This document shows, piece after piece, positions 1 to 12,200 of a stretch of 64,000 bases of DNA. The stretch covers positions 558,001 to 622,000 of the forward strand of contig JAZGTN010000240.1 in the NCBI GenBank assembly GCA_037783415.1. Direction: 5' to 3'. The notes under the pieces were generated by a model that saw only the letters and a program-made list of their open reading frames with translations, did not search any database and was not told the DNA's origin. Positions within the stretch are counted from its first letter, which is position 1, and every line of letters begins with the position of its first letter. The DNA is from Leptasterias polaris (taxonomy: Eukaryota > Echinodermata > Asteroidea > Forcipulatida > Asteriidae). A program made the translations under genes and the position numbers.

Positions 1-250
1 GCCAGCGAAGAAGACAGCACCACCACCCCGGCAAGAAGGAAACCGGCCGTCGAAGACGATACCACTTATACCCCGAGGAGTAGAAGCAGGCCGTCTACCG
101 ACGACACTCCGTCCAGAGTCAAACCCACTGAGGAGGACACCACTCCATCGAGGCGGCGTCACAGACCGGAGTCTATCCCAGAGTCACCTTCAGTCTCTTC
201 CCCTGCTGCCACTTCTACTAATACCACCACACCGTCTTCTCCTAGTGAGA
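1..250 (+). CDS. FHOD: FHOD exon 1 of window (5' partial), Ser/Thr/Pro linker
   Basis: Frame 1 is open from the window edge and ends in phase 1 before donor GTAAGT at 251. The 83 residues are rich in Ser, Thr, Pro and acidic pairs. Four degenerate copies of an acidic-DTTxTPxR pattern occur at about residues 3-14, 18-29, 34-41 and 44-53. This is the disordered linker between the FH3 and FH1 regions. The true exon start is not visible. Confidence 0.85.
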
Positions 251-3200
251 GTAAGTGTGGAGTAACGCTAATCTCTTATCCATTCTCTATTTAACTTCAA
301 AGACTTATGTGTAAAGGTTTTTCTATTGATACTTGCCATGTTAAGCTACATGCTATTACATAATGCGTGCGGCAAGGCTCGCATGTAATCTCGTCTAGCA
401 TGTAATCTCGTCTAGCTTTGTATTGCCCTTCCGGTGGAAGCTCAAATTATTAAGCCTTGCGTTGCATTTTAACCTAAGCCGGGAAGAAAGGTACAAATGC
501 CAATATAGTGTAATGCCTTTTTTCAGGTGAAGACGAAAACAGTGTGTAAAAGTATTCCCTCAAAATCTTTAAGTTGTTTTTTAAAGATTGTTTCTTACCC
601 ATTCCAGAAAATGTTTGGAATGTATTTGTGACGTTACAAGCATTATAGCTTGGCAAAATAAGCAGTTCACATACATGCACTTTTATGATGATGTACATTC
701 ATGTCCTTGATGAAATACTCGTGTTATACGTACACATTCCAAACAAATATGTAGCGTAAACCTCTCTCATATAAGTCCCTCTTCCTGAACCTCGTCTTTG
801 GTGCCAGTTCAGGCTTCACCAATCTGTTACCTTGTGTACAATAAAGCGGTTTAAGAATCCCACTGTAGTAACCATGAAAACGAGAGCATACCCTGTGTAA
901 ACAATTACATGCCATCCAAATTTAATCTTATGCGGTGGACAGCTGTGCTCTTTGAATCCTGTCGCTTTGGTAGCCTCACACCCAAATGATGAGGTGTATT
1001 TATTTGTTGGTATTGAGGAAAAATTATTGGAAAAATTAATCGATCCTTCAGAGAAGTCAAAGGGTTTGTATATTTCAGGCACTTTGGTACCGCAGTTTCA
1101 AAAATTGCCCCACTTTTTCCCCCAAAAAAGCGGATTACATAACAGAGAGGAGAAGACGGCGGAAAGAGAGGGAAGCTCAGAGAGCTGCAGAGGCAGCTGC
1201 TGCCGAAGCTGCCGAAAGTAAGACCAGATTCACCATGTCGTCTCTCCCCCCATCCTCACCACCCTGCACTCCCCCTCAGCCAGAGTCTGTCCCAGTCTCT
1301 GCCCCCATCTTCATCCTCTTGCTGTGTTGTGTGCCTCTTTTCATTGATTGTTGATCATCTCTAACATCTTGACGAGAGAGTGGCCGTTTTCCATCGTCTT
1401 GTGATTCCGATGCTGCCACTGATTAACAGCTTTCATCTCAGTTGATAACTTTTGCCCTATCCTCCCAAAAGCCACCCAACTTGAGTGCCAAGCCCACTGA
1501 GCTTCTACTAACTTTCAAAGCCCTATCTCCATCATCAAAGCCACTCTGCAAACTGCCTACCCCTTCAGTCATTTGTCTCGTCTTTCTCCTCAGGTCTAAA
1601 CCTGTCCACCTTCAAACCCCCACCCCCCTGCCCTGAACCAAACCATACCCAACAGAGTACAAACCCTTTTCGAACACCACCTAAATGACCAATCCTGCAC
1701 CTATCTAACAATTAAGCCAGCCCCATCCCATCTATCATAACATACCTCTTAAACCACACCAAACTCCTTTCGGGCCAACCACTCCTATTGTCTCTCCTGA
1801 CCTGTCGACTACATCCCCCTTTTTTATTAAACCACGTTTTCCCCAATCATAGCTAACTTAAAAACTCAAAATTAACTCTGCTGCTCTTGGATGATGCCTT
1901 CATTTCTTCCTGTGTGAGATCTACAGAATTATTCATCGCGTCAGTGCAAAAACCGCTGTACCTTGATTTTGTAATAATGTTGTACCTCTCACAAGAGGCT
2001 CCTTGCAAACAAATCATGGTGCCATTGGGTTTGATTGTACATCTTGGAAATTTTTTGCAAAATCTGATGCTCGTGCATTTTTCAAGAATGCACAGGGTGT
2101 TAAGGCGACATTTTGGCACTGACGCGAGGAACTAATCCACAATACATGTGTGAACATTCACTTTTATAGCAGCACACTTTGAATATTAATCTTTTTCAAC
2201 AGCATTTCTGCTATGTATTTCAGTCAGATAAACTTGTGTCTTGGGTGTAATGATTGTTGAGCTAACCTTCTTTATAAAAAACCCAATATCCTTTTAGAAT
2301 GAGAGACGGTATTCCTAGAAGAAAATTCAGCATACAAGAGGAATTAATTGACCTCTAACTAGTATTTTTTTGAAGCCTAATAATGTTATGTCAAGGCAAA
2401 AGGGTTGTTTCTCAAGAGGAACTCTATGCAGCTCATTGTGCTTTGTGTGTACAGCTGGGATAGTGTTGGAAAAAGAAAATACTTGTCTACTTTCAAATTT
2501 GCTCAAATGTTTTTTTTTTTTTTTTTTTAAATACCTAATTTTTTGCGCTGATGTCACAATCGTATATCCACATCAATGATGTATTTAAAATGCTCTCATC
2601 ACTAATCCTAATCTCATTACTAATCCGATTTTCCACCTGTTTCAGAAGGGCTGCTTTTGAAATTTGTAATTAAGATGTGAGAAAAACTTGTATGAGAAAC
2701 TTGCTTGCATAGTGATGGGGGAGGGGGCTTTCAATGGGAGACTTTGGAACGCTAGGTGGCAGCAGACTTACCAGGTAAATTTCCATTGTTTACGTAGTTC
2801 CGAGCATGCGCACATTACCAAGAACAATGGATTTACCTGGTAAGTCTGCTGCCACCTAGCGTCCCAAAAGTCCCCCATTAGCCTTCCTCTTGATTCCTGC
2901 ACGGCAGTGTATGCTTAACACAATGTATGGTATTGTTGAATCTGCCTGCAGAGCAAACTGCCACGCTACCACGGAACTTCAAACCGGCAGATATTACCCC
3001 GCCTCTAACCACTACGGAGTGTAAGTCCAGAAGCGTAGACGCTCAAAAAGCTCTTGTATTGTAAGACTCATGAGACTAATCCATCAAGCCACACCCTCCC
3101 CACTTATTGACCAATCATAGGCATGATTATGCATTCTGAGAAGTGAGTGCGTGCAGTCAGTTCGTACATGTCGGCACTTGAATTGCTCATGTATCATTGC

Positions 3201-6200
3201 CTACCTTTGCCCAATTTTATAGTACTACTTACTGCAGAACTCTGCACTTAAAAACCATAGCAATCATGTGATTTGCAGGGGGCCGTTAGCTGGGGTGTAG
3301 CAAGGGCATTTTCTTCAGTAGGGTATTTGAAAGCCAGTTTGGAAGCCAGTTTGCCAACTCGTTACCTTCTAATATTCTCCACTATTTCAAGAAAGACAAG
3401 CGGGCCCAGCAGGCGACTCCCAATGTACATGTATACAAAACAACCAACCATTTTCGCAAATCAGCAAAGTGACTGAATTTTCGTCTTGGATACCCTCGTA
3501 TTACTTGATTTACTGCTTCATTTGCTGACACTAGCTTAAAAAAACTGGGAAAATTTGTTGGTGTCGCAACCCCTATACCCCCCCCTGGTAGTCACACCCC
3601 TTGCTATCAGCGCTATTCAAAACATCACTGTGAAATTGGGCCCTGGACGTGTGGAAAGGCTCGATGGATCAGTCTAGTGTAAAATAGTTCCAACTATAAC
3701 ATAAAGTGCCATCTTGTAGTTTGACTTTGCACTGTTTTGACCCTAACACTTGTAGGCACTGAAAAATAAGGATAGAGTATTTTCTGAGATTTCAAAAGCT
3801 TTGTACTTTGTAATTGTTAGATAGTTTTACTAATGGCAATAGGTGTTGTGGTGTGGACTCTATTTCAAGCTCAGCAATGTCTACTTGAGTGCAGTATGTA
3901 GGGATTGGACGGCAAAAGAATTCAAAAGTTCAAAATTTAACTGTTGTGTCCCCAATTGAAATTGACCTAAAAACAGGACAGTGTTGGATGTCGGGCAGGG
4001 AGCAGGGCTCAATTTCATAAATCTGTTAATCTTGCTATTAAGCAGAAACAGGTTACCGGCCAAAAAACTCATGTCATTTATGTTGTTTATGACTGGTTCC
4101 CTGCTTTTTTTTGCTCAGCAGAAGAAAAAAACTTGGTGAGTAAAATTTCGTGCTTAAGAGCTTAATGAAATTGGTCCCAGGTTTCTGTCCATTATTTTAC
4201 TTGTACCATAGAAACAGAACCTGGAGAATGCTATGTGTTTAGTTATCTCTTTGTATCTGCTTTGAGGCAATTCATGTGTGCCGCCATTTTAGTTGTAAGG
4301 CAAATATTAGCTTTCCTATTGGTTGATCTGGGAAATGTTGCCATACAGGTTTTCCAACATTTTTTTTTTTTATTTTTTATGAGATGTCGCCCAACTCACA
4401 AGGCCACGGACGGCCACTCAAGGTGAGGGCTACACATAACTGATTTGGGCCATCGACCCAAATCAATTGACACCAGGCGCACGTTGCCTCCTACTCCTGG
4501 GGCTGAAACAGGGTTACCCCCTTCACAGTCCTTAAGGATGTAGGCATGGGTATCATCCACTAGGATGCCTGTCTGGTAGAGCAGAATGCACTACCTTCCC
4601 AACTTTTTCGAAGCAATTATGGTTAAGTGCCTTGCTCAGGGGCACAAGTGTCATGACCGGGTATCGAACCCACACTCTGCTGCTGAAAACACCAGAGCTT
4701 AGGTCCGGTGACCTAGACCGCTCGGCCACGACACGCCACATGGTATGGATACTCCAATATCCACAGCTGACACAGGGCTTGCACTAAGGCAGACAGGGGA
4801 CGACAACTGACCTCAGCACTCTCTGTGTTCAAATTCTATGACAAGTTCACATCTTGATTCGTAGACAGTAAGCATGCTTGTGAATCGGGCTTTCATAACA
4901 TCAGTCCTGAATCTCATTTTTAATACTTCATACTTGTCATGGTTGATAACAGATGTTTCTCATCGGCGGAGAAAGAACAGAGAAGATGTCCCAGAGGAAA
5001 CAGGTAATATTCTGCTCATTCACAGTTTTCATATTTTCACCCTCATTTACAATTTGTTTGCCCTCAGAAAAATTAGTATAAAAAAGAAGTTTCCTGAAAA
5101 GTTCTACACCAGCCCGATTGTACTCAATTAAATGTTCCTGCTTTTTGTTCAAGGGCAACATATCATACCTGTGCTTCACAGTTTCAATGGTTCTATCAAA
5201 ACAGGGCCGGTTTCATAAAGCCTGTAAGCAGATGTTACATGCTTATGGAGCAACGCTTCGCAAAGTTTTTATTTAAAAAAAACCTGCTAAGCAAAGTAAA
5301 AGGTTGCATTTTGACATCACAGGACACGCAATCGTGCTTTGCACAAATTTGTTTTAGGAGCGATGTCATGGGTCAGATCGCCTTTGAATTATGTCACCGT
5401 TGAGGTCACTCCTGATACAAACTTATGCAAAAAAAAAAGATTTTTGGGGGGGTTGAACAAAGAAAAATTAACTGGAGCAGGACTTGAACCTGCGACCTCC
5501 GGATTAATGTGCCGGTGCTCTACCAACTGAGCTACAATGAATCTAGCCCTTATGTTGGCGGTTTTCCTATTTTGTCAGTATTTTGTCAGTTTCCCTGGTA
5601 GTTTATTAATTGAAAAACCAAGAATTAAACTCATGCCGCTGGGCAGATTTGATGAAAAGGCTGCTCAGATGCAAGAGGCACATGATCTATAAATCTTAGA
5701 TATATGTCCTTGATGCTTTGGCTGTATCAGTTGACTGCAATAGGCCCCTGAAGTGATCCAGGTATAGCCGCTATCGAAGCGATCAATTCTGACACAGTCT
5801 TGTCAATGGATACATTTTGAGACTAGAGAAAAGGAGTTGTCAATGTTCACTTTATTTTTACGTTTTTTGCTTACAGTTTCAACAACCATAACAAGTAGGC
5901 CAGCCGAGGTGTCATCACCAGTTGAGAATGGAGGTATGTCAATATTTGACAAAAGTATTAATTTCGCATCTCCCCGCTTCCAACACCCGCACCCACCCCC
6001 AACCGAAAGGTTAGGGAGGGGGGAGAGGGAAACAATCCCCCAAATTCCTCTTGGATCCACTGCTGGAGTACTACAATGTAACTCTTTGCCTTGTGTCTTA
6101 ACACATGTTTTTAATTTACTGTGTGGACAATATGTATTGCCCCAATTCACCCAACATCACCTCATCACCTTGCTTGTACCATCTTGGGAGTCAGATTTTC

Positions 6201-9200
6201 ATTTGTGTTACTGTGTAGTGCGCATTTTGGCAATGCACGTGCAGTGTACGCCATATCGTTACACGCAGTTTGACTCCCAAAATGGCAGACCACGTTAGGC
6301 AGACAGTAGCCAAGAGTGACCTCAGTGCAAGGGGTTCATACAGTAAAGTAGATACATGTATAATTTAATTACACTTTGTGCAAACGTTATGTCTGATGGA
6401 GTGTGGCTCTTTCTCTTTGGAGAACTGATGGTAAGTTTTCAAAATTGCTAATGGTGGATTCTGTTTGATGTATTTTTACATGTGAGGGCCCAAACGACCA
6501 GCTGTGCTGCGTGGGTCACCCTTGTTAAATGTTTTTAATAATCAAATAAATCAATCGATTAATCTGTTATTCTCCATGTAGACAAAATGGATTGATTTAT
6601 TTTGTGTAAATAATGATCACTCTTTATCCAGATGTCAGTTCTAGCTCTTATCGGAGACGCAGTCGTCAGTCCAAGGGTGACAAAACCCCCACGGAGAGTA
6701 AGTGACAGTCAGCATGATCTGCGTGGGGATTAATAAGCATGTTTCAACCCCCTCTCCCCTCCTGGGATTAAAATTCATTAAATCCAGTTAATCCCAAACC
6801 CCTTTGAAATCAAGTTTTTGCTCTCTCTTGATCTTCTTTCACTCTACGTGAACCTCCTTATTGATAACTCACTCCAACAGAAAGGAAGTCAAGGTCACCT
6901 GCCTGTTCTTCTGAAATGTATGTGAACACAAAGTCATAATTTTCGTGTTAGACAGGCGCTCTTAGATCAAATTCAGTTTTGTGATGCACTCATTTTCCAA
7001 TAGAGAGAGTCCTTTATATGAACAGGGAATAAAACATTTCAAGTCTCTTACCTCACATCAAAACGCTGCAAAAAAACATTTTATTTGATACCCTTCCAAT
7101 GCGAAATTATTTAACACTAGAAAAATTCCATGAGGTCATACTTTAAATAATATGGGTCTGTACTTTTTTGTAAGGGTATTTTTGTTTCATTCCTTAATAT
7201 CCATAATATTCAATAAAAACAGCAGTGAAATTGAACTTTTGACTAATAAAAAATCTGGAACGTACAGACCCATTTTATTATTGTCGACATTCGATGACGT
7301 CATGTTTCAAATTTCGCTCTGAAAGACTCAGTTGCAAATATACAATGGCATTTTATACAATTTTAACAATTTGTAATTGTTTTCTCCCGCTTTCATTTGG
7401 ACCCTATTTATTTGAAAAAGGAATGCATCACAAAACTCAGAGCCCTTCTGTAACTTTGTGATTCTTGTCGCTCTAAATTTGTCAGATTAGGTATTTGCTT
7501 CAAACAGACAAAGGATCATTACTGTAAAGAAATGTGCAAGATTTTTTTCTTTATTCTTTCTTTTTCTTGCACTTAACTAATATTTTAAAGAACACGGAAA
7601 CAACATTTGTTTGTTACTTTTTGTTGGAGTGGGTTTCAGTTTTTAAATAAGTCTTTTTTCCTGACCAGTTTGCCCTGAAACATTCTGAGATCCCTCGGTG
7701 AAGGTGTAGATACTTTCTGTTGTGATCTTTCAGACCATTTTTAAACATCAATACAAAATGGAATATTTTAAAAACGAAAACTACATTTTACTAATTAATA
7801 TTTCTGTAACAATCTAATTAAATTGCTTGAATATGGATACAATTCAATTTAATTTTTGTATTTTGGTAAAAACTTAGGCTAGTCTTACCGCCCCACGAAC
7901 ATAAAGTTCATTCACTACTTATTCATTAGTTCTTACGGGTACACCATGTACTTGTTGCTCTAAGATGAGCCTAGTGGCCTTTCCCATGAAATATGCTAAT
8001 TACATTCATGCATGCGTACAGACACGGGTCAGCAAATGCCATAGAGCTGTGCACTAGGCAGACGCACAAATGCATATGCCTCACGCCACCATGCAAAAAG
8101 GCGCGATATTTCCTCATTTTACCAACCAATAGTGTTGGTGCGCACGTGTGATATGCAATTTACATATTTCATGGGAAAGGTCTATTAGCCTTTTGTAAAC
8201 TGCTTACCAACCAAAAGTACCTCTGGTATAAATGCAGAGTCTTTCTGAAAGTCTTTAACGTTAGCCTTTGAGAAAGACTTTACTAGGGTCGAAACAGAAG
8301 GCCATTAACCATTTCTTGTCTTATTGTAGTTCAGACTTTCTTCATAGTAAATAAGTTTCGAAAAAAATAAGGAAGTAAAAAAGTAAAGTGCATTACACTT
8401 GAACAGATTTGAAATCAAGACATCCTAAGATTTTCATTCCTAGTACTATTTTACCACACCTCCTAATTGGACTCCTCCCTGATTCTTTTAGTTACTTAGT
8501 ACTTTTATAAATATTTAGTACTTTTATAAATATTTAGTACTTTTGTACTCGGTACTCACTCCCCATTACCATCCTGCATGCAATCTGATATAGCATTCAC
8601 GGCGGTGCTGCCCAGACAGAGAACAAACAGAAAACATTATGAAGGTAACTTGTACATTCTTAGGATCATCTCTGAGCAAGTAATTTGTTGCTGAAAAATG
8701 GTGGCTGTTGAATTTCTGCAAAGCAAGCTTTAAACTGTTAGCTCAGTGTTGTGATCGCAGTTTGTGTCAGTCATCAACTTGCAAATTTGTGGGTAAACTT
8801 TAAAAAGCAGTATCTTATGCTAAAGTTAACGTATAATAGGTTTGATGAATATGCCATGCTTCTGTGATATTCTCCAATGAGAATATATTAGAATAGCACC
8901 AAATCCCAACAGCGCTCAGAAGCTGTAAAGACATCAGCACCTGTTTTTTATTAAAATTCGATTTAGCTTCTAAGCACGGACCAATTTGTTCAGCAAAGCC
9001 TTAGCAAAGCCTTGAAATTAGGCCCTGTAAGCTTGCTCTGTGCCCCCTGTTTCCTTGTAAACACAAAGAGACTTTCCAGCAGATCGTTTTTGTTGTTATT
9101 GTTGTGGTTTTTTTTTTTGGGGGGGGGAGTTTGTTGTTACTGCTGCTGCTGTTGTTGTTGTTGATAAAGAAAATGATAGAACATTGCATGATCTTTGCAA

Positions 9201-12200
9201 AGCATAACCACCCAGCTCAGTGGTTTTTTTCCTTGATTTTGATGGACTCCGTTAAGTACTCTAAAGCTAAACCAACCACACCATGTATAGTATTTAGTCA
9301 AACATGTACTGGTGAACTGTTTAATCAGTGCTCCAAGGTCATATTAAGTTTTGTGATACACTCATTTTCCAATGGATACAGTCCTCATGAAAGTTGGGAA
9401 AAACTTACGAATCTCTATTAAACCTGGCATTAACACGGTGTAAATTTTATTTTATTTGATACCTTTTCAGAGCGAGACGTCATTGGACATCCAAAACAAA
9501 TGGGTCTGTAATTTCCAAGCGCCACCCAAAATGTCCAGATCAATGCCGCTTTGTTTGAATATCAAAGTTCAGTAATGAAATAAAAATTCTCTGTTCAAAA
9601 ATGTACAGACCATATATTTGAAAAGTGATGTCATTGAAACAAATTTTTGAATTTGACAACAATTTCATTTGAAGGGTATTAAATACAGTGGTTTATTACA
9701 CCAATTTAATGCTTGGTTGGAGACTTATAGTTTTCTTTCTCCATTTTTCATAAGGACTGTATCTATTGGAAAATGGGAGGATCACAAAACTTAATTAAAC
9801 CTTGGAGCCCCTCTTTAACAAAAAGCAGAAAAAATGAGTGTCATTTTTAATCTGATTTAGGGATTCTTTACAGGGATGCTAGACACCAGGCTGTGCATGT
9901 TTTCTCCGTCTTGTGGAAAATGCTCTGCAACAAAAGAGTTTTAAGTAGAAAGTGTAACTACAGCAAGCTCATCAGCTCCAACATATAACTGATTTGGTTG
10001 TGGGGCCTACAGACTTTTCCGTAACCCTACTGGTCCCAAATCCTCCAAAATCCAATTTACCTTATTTCAGGCAGACATCTGACTTTGAAGGATGTGGCAC
10101 TGCAGGTCTAAGTCATTGGAACAGGCATACCAATTTTAACCCAGTCTAAACATTAAGCTGTTTTGTTACCTTGGAGTGGAGTATTTTGGAGGATATGGGA
10201 GGCTGTCAAGCCAAAGACACTAGGGGGTTCGGATAGTCTTGGTGCAAGACGCTCTCAAATGTTTCCCGATATTATGTAGTACCAGGCATGACATTTCCAC
10301 CAGTAGAGGGCGTTTGATCTCTGCAGTAAATCTGGTCGTTGCTTGGTGAAAGCGGCTGATCGACAAGCCCTCTAGTGTTTGATCGCGATAGTTCAGAAAT
10401 AGATAAGTTCAGAGATAAAACACACATTACCATCTTGCACCAAGACTAAGGTCAGGGTTAAGCCACAGCTAAAACGGTTCTTGTTTTGGGGCAGCTAAAA
10501 GTGCACTCTTGGCTTAGTATAATTTGAAGCAGGTGAATCCATTCATGTTGAATTTTTATCCTGTCAGGCAAGGAAGCAGAGCCAGAGGACATCCAAGAAC
10601 TCATGGCACCGGACTGTGAGTAGCCTGCATGGAGTGGGGTGTCAACCAGCATGGATTGCTCGACCACTTTTGATTTATTATGATTTGATTTGTTGTTATT
10701 TGCTGTTCTTCTAGCGATGTGCTTAAAAGTTTGTTTCATAGCTCACATAAACTTATAAGATATAATCGTGAAAGTGTCAAAAGGGTTTGATCAAGAATAT
10801 TTCAGATAATGCAAATTAAAAAATTTAGCATAGCTCGAGAGAGAGACACAACAACTGGAATGAGCACAGCACATGAAAATTACTTAGCCATTGTTGCACT
10901 GGCAGAACTTTTATCAGTGGACCGTGTTCATGCTGGCCTATCTTGCTCCCTGTATCCAACACCAGTATTTATAAAAGCAGGGACAAATAATGTACAAAGG
11001 AGAAACCAGACTATTTTCCCTCCAAACTCAGTATGGCCATGTTCGAATTGGCGGCTACGGCCACAACTGTTGCTAAAGGTCTTGCTTAGGACATCCCATA
11101 CATCATTGCATGATGACATTGCCTAGGATTACATTGATTTGAACAGAAAGAAAAGCAAGATGGCTGCCCCATGATAACGGTTCATTGATACAATTGCACT
11201 TGGAAATTTAATTGATGTTACATTAATTGCATCGGGATAAAGTGTTTAGTTTTACCCTTACACTGATGTGTGATAAGCATGATGCTCTCTGAGTCCAACA
11301 GTAAAGAAATAAAAGTTACAGATTTAACTCGGTTGGGATTCGAACCCGAGCATTCTAGAGCAAGTATCTAAATGCTAGAAACCCCAAGTGTGCCCAGTGG
11401 CAGAATACAGGATTCAATTAGGTCTGTCGGCACGATCTAGCAAGTAAGGAAACTGCTCTAGAAAGCTTGGGTCGTGGGTTCGAATCCCACCCAAGTACCC
11501 TGTGGATTTATTACCGGCAAGACAGATAAAGCACTGAGTATACAGTGCTGGTTACACATGGATGTAAATTATTCAAACAAAAGAAAATTAAGCATCTTGC
11601 ATTTATTTAACTCGATAACTGTTTTTTATCTCAGGAATACTTGATTGATGAAACCTGATTAATGATTTGTCTTTTTCTAACAAGTTTTCTCAATTCATTT
11701 TGTTCTTTTCCCTAACTGCTATTATTCCTGAGATATTGTTCTTGCAATGATATTGATCAACATTAACAATGGCTTTAATTGTTTCTCTCTTGAGTTATGG
11801 TAATGTGTGTGTGAACCCTTGAAGAGTATAAACAAGTCTTCTTCGAAATATCAATCTTTGTTAAACACATGACGAAAAGTGTGACAGTACTTTTTATCTG
11901 ACACAAAAAAAAAGTTTTGATGAAGAGATTTTCACAATTTTAGTCAAGTGTAAACTAGGCTGCATATTTGGAAAACAGGAATTTTTCATTGGTGCCAAAG
12001 ATGGTCACATTATGGACTGTTCATAGTTGTACCTGTCTCCCATAATATGTCCATTTAAAATATGAGCAAACTCCCTTTGCAGATCTGTCAGGTGGCATTG
12101 CAGCCAGGAGGAAGCTGAGACAGGAGCAGAGGGAGCGAGAACAGAAGGAGAAAGAGCAGCTGGAGAAAGAGCAGCGGGAAAAAGAGCTGGCGCAGAAAGC

